From NCBI GenBank assembly GCA_002384725.1, contig DGBF01000093.1, positions 543 to 20,881 on the forward strand: a DNA stretch of 20,339 nucleotides. Direction: 5' to 3'. How positions within the stretch are numbered: the stretch's first letter is position 1; each line of letters opens with the position of its first letter. The DNA comes from Flavobacteriales bacterium UBA4011 (GTDB lineage: Bacteria; Bacteroidota; Bacteroidia; Flavobacteriales_D; Crocinitomicaceae). Shown here piece after piece: positions 16,301 to 20,339 of this stretch. The translations under genes were made by a program, and so were the position numbers. The notes under the pieces were generated by a model. The model made no database searches, was not told where the DNA came from, and saw only the letters and a list, made by a program, of their open reading frames with translations.

Positions 16301-17386
16301 CCAGTTTATCCAGGAGATGTAGAGTCAAATGCGTCTGGAAGTAGAACAAATGCAGGATTGGCTTTCTCTCCAAGCGTCGATATTGTTATCACGAAAGACA
16401 AATCCAAATGGACCAAATGCGTCGTTCTAGAGTTGGGCCGTGATCAATCCTTGAACCTAGGAAATGCGTTACCTGGAGCCATGCGAAAAAGTAAAAGCAG
16501 AAACAAAAATGGCGATACAACAGCTGGAACAGGTCAAAGTTGGTTCCCAGGTTATGCAATCGACTTAGAAACAGGCGCTCGTTTGCACATGGCCTTTGGA
16601 GAAAACTCATTTCTTGGTATTGATGGTGGTGGAGATATGATCTGGAATCCGAGTAATCGTATGTTCGACCAAACGGGCAACCCAAAATTAGGTGGTATAC
16701 ATCCGATTTATGTGTTTAGTCACAAGCAAAATGCTTTGAATAAACTGCTAAGTGGAGGATACGATATGGGCTTCTATAACGGTTCGACAAATGACATTTC
16801 TGAAATCACAACATTAATGAATGATGTAGAATCCGGAAGTGGCATTGCTAAAACTCAGTTTTATTCGAGTTTGACTTGGATTGGATATCCCTTGTTGGCT
16901 CCGGACAGAAATACCTTCGAGATTGAAACGGATGTGCGCATAAAGATTCGTGTGAATAAAGAGTACAAAACTTTTGTTGCTACGAACAAAAATGCAGGTA
17001 AACCAATGTATTCTTGGAGTACGGACGATATAATGACACAGACAGATGATCGAGATCGTTTAGCTGATGCTTTGGAGAAAATAAGAGTGGTTCCTAATCC
17101 GTATTACGCGTATTCTGAATATGAAAGAGACCGATTGGACAATCGAGTGAAGATTACGAACCTTCCGGAAGTCTGCACAGTGCAGATTTATAGCACGAAT
17201 GGAAAACTGGTTAAAACGTTTAAAAAATCAAGTCCGATTACTTTTCAAGATTGGCAATTGAAAAACGAAGCGGAAGTGCCCGTTGCATCAGGAATTTATT
17301 TGATCCGGGTGCATATTCCAGACGTTGGCGATAAGATTTTGAAGTTGTTCCTTGGTGCAAGACAAGTCGACTTGCAAGGATTATAG
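13319..17386 (+). CDS. Large T9SS-secreted protein of unknown function (type A sorting domain)
   Basis: A 1355-residue secreted protein. I start at ATG 13319, which opens directly into a signal peptide (MVKTFLFGLSF, ending TTIVFGQ); an in-frame TTG at 13259 would put 20 residues in front of it. The N-terminal third belongs to a large secreted family of Bacteroidota recognised by NNVRMVVHTAGNLWQD, ALWLGGTDANGQLKLAAL, NNMTFYNYELINRG, a DDYVGCDVNRGLAYYYNG stretch and NPPAVGVDFFEGP. Near residue 206, DYNEDGIYNWEQGDYP looks like a calcium-binding loop. The middle is beta-rich with no catalytic motif that I recognise. Residues 1255-1355 are the type A sorting domain (VVPNPYY, VQIYSTNGKLVKTF, ASGIYLIRVHIP), implying export through the outer membrane by the type IX system. 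The stop TAG abuts the convergent kinase stop. Confidence 0.85.
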   Translation: MVKTFLFGLSFLLSTTIVFGQNYHGAKGVKKITPNPISNKAASCTPPNTTTSMSINNVRMVVHTAGNLWQDFPQNKSIYEVPKNSGIMALFTAALWLGGTDANGQLKLAALRYRNGQDYWTGPLSNTTAETTSDICNQYDKHFVSTQDEVRNFASWFQAGEADAQNGGNTQSLMFPDYVVPDIIKNWPAHGDPGVGQDFYLAPFFDYNEDGIYNWEQGDYPWHDIYKKKDCQVDRRVSLYGDVNYWWIINDKGNIHTETGGDPIGMEIRAQAFAFATGDEINNMTFYNYELINRGSLTLFDTYFGFFTDGALGGPYDDYVGCDVNRGLAYYYNGNNYDADDAGFKGYGFNPPAVGVDFFEGPFQDDDGIDNAYGIGPGEALNGIGYGDSIVDNERFGMRRFLYYSNTGGGANTNQTDPVNASDYYHYLRGNWKDGTPFYYGGSGHYSSPGANTALPCEFMFPGDTDPLGWGTGGVPQAPWTEESAGNDPYDRRFLQSAGPFVLKPGAVNNITVGVAYARAAQGGPFASVELLRRADDKAQALFENCFRIIDAPHAPDMTFQELENEVILFLSNSLNSNNYNEEYIEKDPFIVTDIPNPDLFYRFQGYQIFQLSSPAVAISELDDPAQARLVGQCDIKDSVSRLVNFVFDGQIEADVPTLKVDGENKGIRHSFQVTEDAFAIGDKRLVNFKRYYYVAVSYAHNSYKKFVPGDAQYYDGQKVPYLRSRKAAIGEVRFIEVIPHSPLPEAGGTDQFALYGATPKITRVDGHGNGGRVLELTSETEKKIISQGFVDEPEYQSSKGPLNIKVIDPLNLVGGYFEILFKDYPIDPAPNNSANGASWTINRYDKKDGELLESVESSQTIDVDNEQLIPKWGVSVQIAQTPYFREDNVTGNNTVETTEILESSITFADSSKRWLTHVQDIDGFTPLNWIRSGIVDETDYDPALLYNNLKCFRDEVGKDPNRRWTKVAEGMFAPHQLVGYQCDFMPLAYFRPTPVYPGDVESNASGSRTNAGLAFSPSVDIVITKDKSKWTKCVVLELGRDQSLNLGNALPGAMRKSKSRNKNGDTTAGTGQSWFPGYAIDLETGARLHMAFGENSFLGIDGGGDMIWNPSNRMFDQTGNPKLGGIHPIYVFSHKQNALNKLLSGGYDMGFYNGSTNDISEITTLMNDVESGSGIAKTQFYSSLTWIGYPLLAPDRNTFEIETDVRIKIRVNKEYKTFVATNKNAGKPMYSWSTDDIMTQTDDRDRLADALEKIRVVPNPYYAYSEYERDRLDNRVKITNLPEVCTVQIYSTNGKLVKTFKKSSPITFQDWQLKNEAEVPVASGIYLIRVHIPDVGDKILKLFLGARQVDLQGL

Positions 17387-18937
17387 CGACAAAGTAATTC
17401 GGAAAGTCGTGCCTTTTTTAGGTTCAGAATGTAGAACGAATACTCGTCCTTTGTGGTATTCGCTGACGATTCGTTTGACCAAGGAAAGACCGAGGCCCCA
17501 GCCGCGTTGCTTGGTGGAAAATCCGGGGGTGAAGATTTTTTTGATATTCTTTTTTTCTATGCCTTTTCCATTATCTGTGATATCAATGAAGGCATGAGAT
17601 CCTTCACAATGAATTTTCACATCGATTTTTCCTTTGGCTTCCATGGCATCGACACCATTTTTGATGATATTCTCAATCACCCATTCCAACAAAGAAGCAT
17701 TGTGAGGAACGGGAACCATATTTTCTTGAACAGAAAAGTTCAGTTCTACGTGTTTTGATATTCTTAATCGTAAATATTCGATGATGCTTTCGGCCGTATG
17801 CACCAAATCTGAATCTTTTAGTTTTGCTTCCGACCCAATCTTTGAGAATCGGTCGGTTACTTTGTCCAAGCGCGTTATGTCGCGACGCATCTCAATTGTG
17901 ATGGATTTGTTTATTTCCTCGTTGTCCAACAATTCCGTCCAAGCCATTAAAGAAGACAAAGGCGTACCCAATTGATGGGCGGTTTCTTTCGCCATTCCAG
18001 CCCAGACTTTGTTTTGTTCCGCTTTTCGGAAAGTTGAAAAAATCAGATAGGCAATGAAAATGAACAGACCAATGATTACAAATTGTATATAGGGGAAGTA
18101 CTTCAATTGTTTCAACTCAGAACTACTGTCAAAGTATAAAAGCATTTCTTGGTTTTCACCAAACAGGATAGGAATTGGGTCGTTGCCTTTCTTCAAGTCA
18201 TTCATGGTCGTGTCCAACTTTTGCTTCGAAATCTCTTCTTTAGGTAAGTTACTGCCTATAACACTGTTGTTTTTTACGTCAAATAAGAGCACTGGAACCA
18301 ATCCTTCGTTGTTAATGAGGTCTTCGTTGAACGAAGCCAACAAAGAATCTTTATCGTGCTCTAAACGGATAATTTCCTTCGAATCGCCATAGTAGTATGT
18401 CATGAAGAGGTCAGTATACACCTCGATGGTGAAAGGAGGATTAACCGCACTCCATTTTTCGCTCAGTCGAATGAGTGAATCATCGAAAAGCTGTTGAATT
18501 TCTTTTTTACTCGCCATTGGATGAAAAATGCGAATTTCAGAGGTATCGAAGGAGATGTTCACATGGGCCGAAACCTGTTTTTCTTCATCGAGTAAAACTA
18601 CAGGAATGTTTTTATTCTGATTGATAATCTGAAGCGGAAAGGTAATGTCGGAATTCATATCCAAAGAAGTTGGCTTGGCAATTTCTTTACTAGCATCAAT
18701 CCAAAGCGCTACTTTTTCTCTTTCTTTTTCCCGAAGTTGGGTGAAGGTTTGATTGGTCAATTTCACCAATTCCACTTTCTTTTTTATGGCACCAGCCCAT
18801 TGTTTGGCACGTTCTTTCTCACGTTCATGGACTTTAGAAACGATACGATTGGAAACAAATAGTGACAAACCAACAAAGACCAGTGCGAGCACCAAAAGAA
18901 TGATTTTCCATCGTTGTTTGTTTGAATATATGTTCAT
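17381..18937 (-). CDS. Membrane sensor histidine kinase (orphan)
   Basis: A 518-residue sensor kinase. Transmembrane helices lie at about 11-29 and 283-300, enclosing an extracytoplasmic sensor region of about 250 residues that begins with a charged coiled coil (residues 36-76) and has no domain that I can name. The cytoplasmic part has a dimerisation/phosphoacceptor box with H321 in KETAHQLGTPLSSL, then the ATPase domain: N-box ENIIKNGVDAM (422-432), G1 DNGKGI (455-460), F-box IFTPGFST and G2 RGWGLGLSL (478-486). No HAMP or receiver domain is present and no response-regulator gene lies in the window, so its partner is coded elsewhere. It lies 52 bases downstream of pth and could be read from pth transcripts; TACATTTA just upstream of the ATG is a weak -7 candidate. 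Confidence 0.92.
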   Translation of the reverse strand: MNIYSNKQRWKIILLVLALVFVGLSLFVSNRIVSKVHEREKERAKQWAGAIKKKVELVKLTNQTFTQLREKEREKVALWIDASKEIAKPTSLDMNSDITFPLQIINQNKNIPVVLLDEEKQVSAHVNISFDTSEIRIFHPMASKKEIQQLFDDSLIRLSEKWSAVNPPFTIEVYTDLFMTYYYGDSKEIIRLEHDKDSLLASFNEDLINNEGLVPVLLFDVKNNSVIGSNLPKEEISKQKLDTTMNDLKKGNDPIPILFGENQEMLLYFDSSSELKQLKYFPYIQFVIIGLFIFIAYLIFSTFRKAEQNKVWAGMAKETAHQLGTPLSSLMAWTELLDNEEINKSITIEMRRDITRLDKVTDRFSKIGSEAKLKDSDLVHTAESIIEYLRLRISKHVELNFSVQENMVPVPHNASLLEWVIENIIKNGVDAMEAKGKIDVKIHCEGSHAFIDITDNGKGIEKKNIKKIFTPGFSTKQRGWGLGLSLVKRIVSEYHKGRVFVLHSEPKKGTTFRITLSL

Positions 18938-18989
18938 CTAAACCTTTGAATTCCTTTATAAATGTAAGTATTACCTGCGGAATTATAAA

Positions 18990-19553
18990 TTATTTATTGT
19001 TCCATTGCGACATTGTATGCTGTAAACCGATTGTTGTGTAGCTTTTGATAAATTCTTTAGCAACGTCAATCCGCTTTTGAAGTGTTTCTCTTTCTTCGGG
19101 CGACCAATCGCCAAGCACATAGTCGACTTGTTGGCCTTTGTTGAATTCGCTGCCTACACCAAATCTCAGCCTTGTGTAAGCGCTTGTATTTAATGCAGCT
19201 TGTATGTCTTTTAACCCATTGTGGCCGCCATCTGATCCTTTTCCTTTCATGCGCAATTTGCCAAAGGGAAGTGCAAGATCATCGGTTACGACAACAACAT
19301 TTTCCAAAGGAATTTTATGCTGTTGCATCCAGTAATTGAGCGATTTTCCCGAAAGATTCATGTAGGTCGAAGGTTTAATACAGATCAGATGTCTGCCCTT
19401 GAACTTCACCTGCGAAACATCGCCCAGTTTTTCTGTTTTGAATTCACCTTTCAATTCTTCGGTCAAAGCATCTACTACTTTAAAACCGATGTTGTGTCTG
19501 GTTTCAGCATATTTCTCTCCAGGGTTTCCAAGTCCGACAATCAGGAATTTCAT
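18990..19553 (-). CDS. pth: Peptidyl-tRNA hydrolase
   Basis: A 187-residue cytosolic enzyme that cleaves the ester bond of peptidyl-tRNAs released from stalled ribosomes and so recycles tRNA. Catalytic and substrate residues are all present: N10 in GLGNPG, H20 in ETRHNIGF, N66 in STYMNLSG, D91 in TDDLALP, and N112 in GGHNGLKDI. The length is normal. The gene starts at ATG 19553, just after the terminator of the upstream OmpA gene (19571-19617), so either some read-through or a promoter in that short gap must drive it; I could not identify a clean -7 box. Confidence 0.96.
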   Translation of the reverse strand: MKFLIVGLGNPGEKYAETRHNIGFKVVDALTEELKGEFKTEKLGDVSQVKFKGRHLICIKPSTYMNLSGKSLNYWMQQHKIPLENVVVVTDDLALPFGKLRMKGKGSDGGHNGLKDIQAALNTSAYTRLRFGVGSEFNKGQQVDYVLGDWSPEERETLQKRIDVAKEFIKSYTTIGLQHTMSQWNNK

Positions 19554-19570
19554 TTCAATTATTTTTCGCT

Positions 19571-19617
19571 AAAATACAAAACAAAGAAAGAGGTTAGCAA
19601 CGCCCACCTCTTTCTTT
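19571..19617 (-). terminator. Strong Rho-independent terminator after the OmpA gene
   Basis: On the minus strand AAAGAAAGAGGT (19606-19617) pairs perfectly, over 12 bases, with ACCTCTTTCTTT (19583-19594) across an 11-base loop, followed by GTTTTGTATTTT. It starts 18 bases after the stop codon at 19635. Confidence 0.85.
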
Positions 19618-19634
19618 ACTGTATTGTGATTCTA

Positions 19635-20339
19635 TTAGAATTTCACTTTAAACTCAACACGACGGTTTTCAGCTCTACCAGCTGCAGTATCGTTAGTAGC
19701 TTTTGGCTGTGTAATACCGAATCCTTCCGAATCCATTCTTCCAGTATCAATTCCTTTTTCAACCAAGTATGCCTTAACAGAAGTAGCTCTTTCTTTCGAA
19801 AGTGTCATGTTCTTAGCAGCATCACCTTGTGAATCTGTGTGACCATGGATATCCAATTTGTACTCTGGATTGTCTTCCATGATTTTAGCAACATTATTTA
19901 AGATAGCGTAAGAAGAAGTTTTGATAACCGCTTTAGATGTTTCAAATTGAACACCTTTTAAGGCTTGATCGAATACTTTTTTCGTTTCTTCTTTGATCTC
20001 AGGACATCCGTTGTTTGAAGCAATGCCTTTAACTGTAGGACATTCGTCCACGTTATCAGCAATTCCATCACCATCTGTATCAGGACAACCTTTCATATCT
20101 ACTGTTCCTTTTACTGTAGGACAAGCATCTTCAGCATCAGTGATTCCGTCACCATCCGTATCAGGACAGCCTTTCATTGCAATAATACCGAATACATCTG
20201 GACAAGCATCTTCTGAATCTTGGATACCATCTTTATCTCTGTCTGGGCATCCTTTTGCAGAAATAACACCTTTAACCGCAGGGCAAGCATCCTCAGCGTC
20301 AATGATTCCGTCATCATCTGTATCAGGACAACCTTTCAT
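19635..20339 (-). CDS. OmpA family outer-membrane protein with TSP3 repeats (partial, 5' end beyond right edge)
   Basis: The reading frame is open to the right edge, so the N-terminus (probably a signal peptide and a beta-barrel) lies outside the window; the Met at the edge is an internal repeat residue. The visible part starts with four calcium-binding thrombospondin type 3 repeats of 27 residues (KGCPDTDxDGIxDxEDxCP type). The C-terminal OmpA domain (about residues 128-234 of the visible part) has GHTDSQGD with D169 and LSKERA with R184 in the spacing used to bind diaminopimelate of peptidoglycan, and ends in GRAENRRVEFKVKF. Such proteins link the outer membrane to the cell wall and are often abundant, in keeping with the strong terminator. 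Confidence 0.93.
   Translation of the reverse strand: MKGCPDTDDDGIIDAEDACPAVKGVISAKGCPDRDKDGIQDSEDACPDVFGIIAMKGCPDTDGDGITDAEDACPTVKGTVDMKGCPDTDGDGIADNVDECPTVKGIASNNGCPEIKEETKKVFDQALKGVQFETSKAVIKTSSYAILNNVAKIMEDNPEYKLDIHGHTDSQGDAAKNMTLSKERATSVKAYLVEKGIDTGRMDSEGFGITQPKATNDTAAGRAENRRVEFKVKF
20013..20336 (-). repeat. Four tandem 81-base units coding TSP3 repeats
   Basis: Four in-frame 27-codon units with the shared opening KGCPD and Asp-rich calcium loop, diverging at a few codons. A fifth, degenerate opening (NGCPEIKEE) follows. The array continues to or beyond the right edge. Confidence 0.85.

Noticed and set aside
19317..19832. 171-codon plus-strand open frame across pth, the terminator and the OmpA gene
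   Set aside because: It crosses two well-supported minus-strand genes and a terminator, and its translation has no recognisable domain.
20013..20336. Regular 81-base tandem repeats that might be mistaken for a CRISPR-like array
   Set aside because: They are in frame, encode TSP3 calcium repeats and have no constant-repeat/variable-spacer pattern.
1..20339. Defence, mobile-element or biosynthetic gene cluster
   Set aside because: No transposase, integrase, nuclease, toxin-antitoxin pair, reverse transcriptase, NRPS/PKS or RNA-gene signal was found on either strand; gene content is core or envelope-related.

Overview
This window looks like ordinary chromosomal sequence from a Bacteroidota bacterium, most likely a flavobacterium-like member (inference). 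The base composition is AT-rich. Diagnostic features are two proteins with type IX secretion (T9SS) sorting domains, one of them of the gliding-motility (CHU_C, type B) kind, a MurF-alanine racemase fusion, an OmpA protein with TSP3 repeats, lipoproteins with short signal peptides, and starts without a clear Shine-Dalgarno but with TAnnTTTG-like promoter elements. I see no tRNA, rRNA, CRISPR array, transposase, phage gene or recognisable defence system.

Layout, left to right. (1) Positions 1-1558, minus: 5' part of a periplasmic amidohydrolase-like protein that runs off the left edge; its visible amidohydrolase domain has lost the metal ligands. (2) 1664-3614, plus: a tight operon of a small four-helix membrane protein (cytochrome b-like), a single-haem cytochrome c lipoprotein and the GTPase HflX, all overlapping by 1-10 bases. 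(3) 3615-3878: an intergenic stretch with a long imperfect hairpin that looks like an interspersed repeat, followed by a terminator for the gene to its right. (4) 3879-6320, minus: a secreted multidomain adhesin-like protein with a gliding-motility C-terminal domain. (5) 6432-8293, plus: an M20 dipeptidase overlapping a LEA-type-2 lipoprotein. (6) 8290-11153, minus: thymidine kinase followed by the MurF-Alr fusion, which starts at TTG inside the tdk stop. (7) 11293-17386, plus: an uncharacterised acidic-linker protein overlapping a secreted M28 peptidase, then a 1355-residue T9SS-secreted protein. (8) 17381-20339, minus: an orphan sensor histidine kinase, peptidyl-tRNA hydrolase, and the 3' part of an OmpA/TSP3 outer-membrane protein with a strong terminator.

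Functionally the window mixes housekeeping (HflX, Tdk, MurF-Alr, Pth) with cell-envelope and secreted functions (T9SS cargo, peptidases, lipoproteins, OmpA). Two of the three convergent gene pairs overlap at their stop codons with no terminator between them. I found no convincing new multi-gene system. The points most worth a second look are the degenerate amidohydrolase domain, the shortened central domain of MurF, the hairpin repeat at 3667-3790, and the haem-protein pair in front of hflX.
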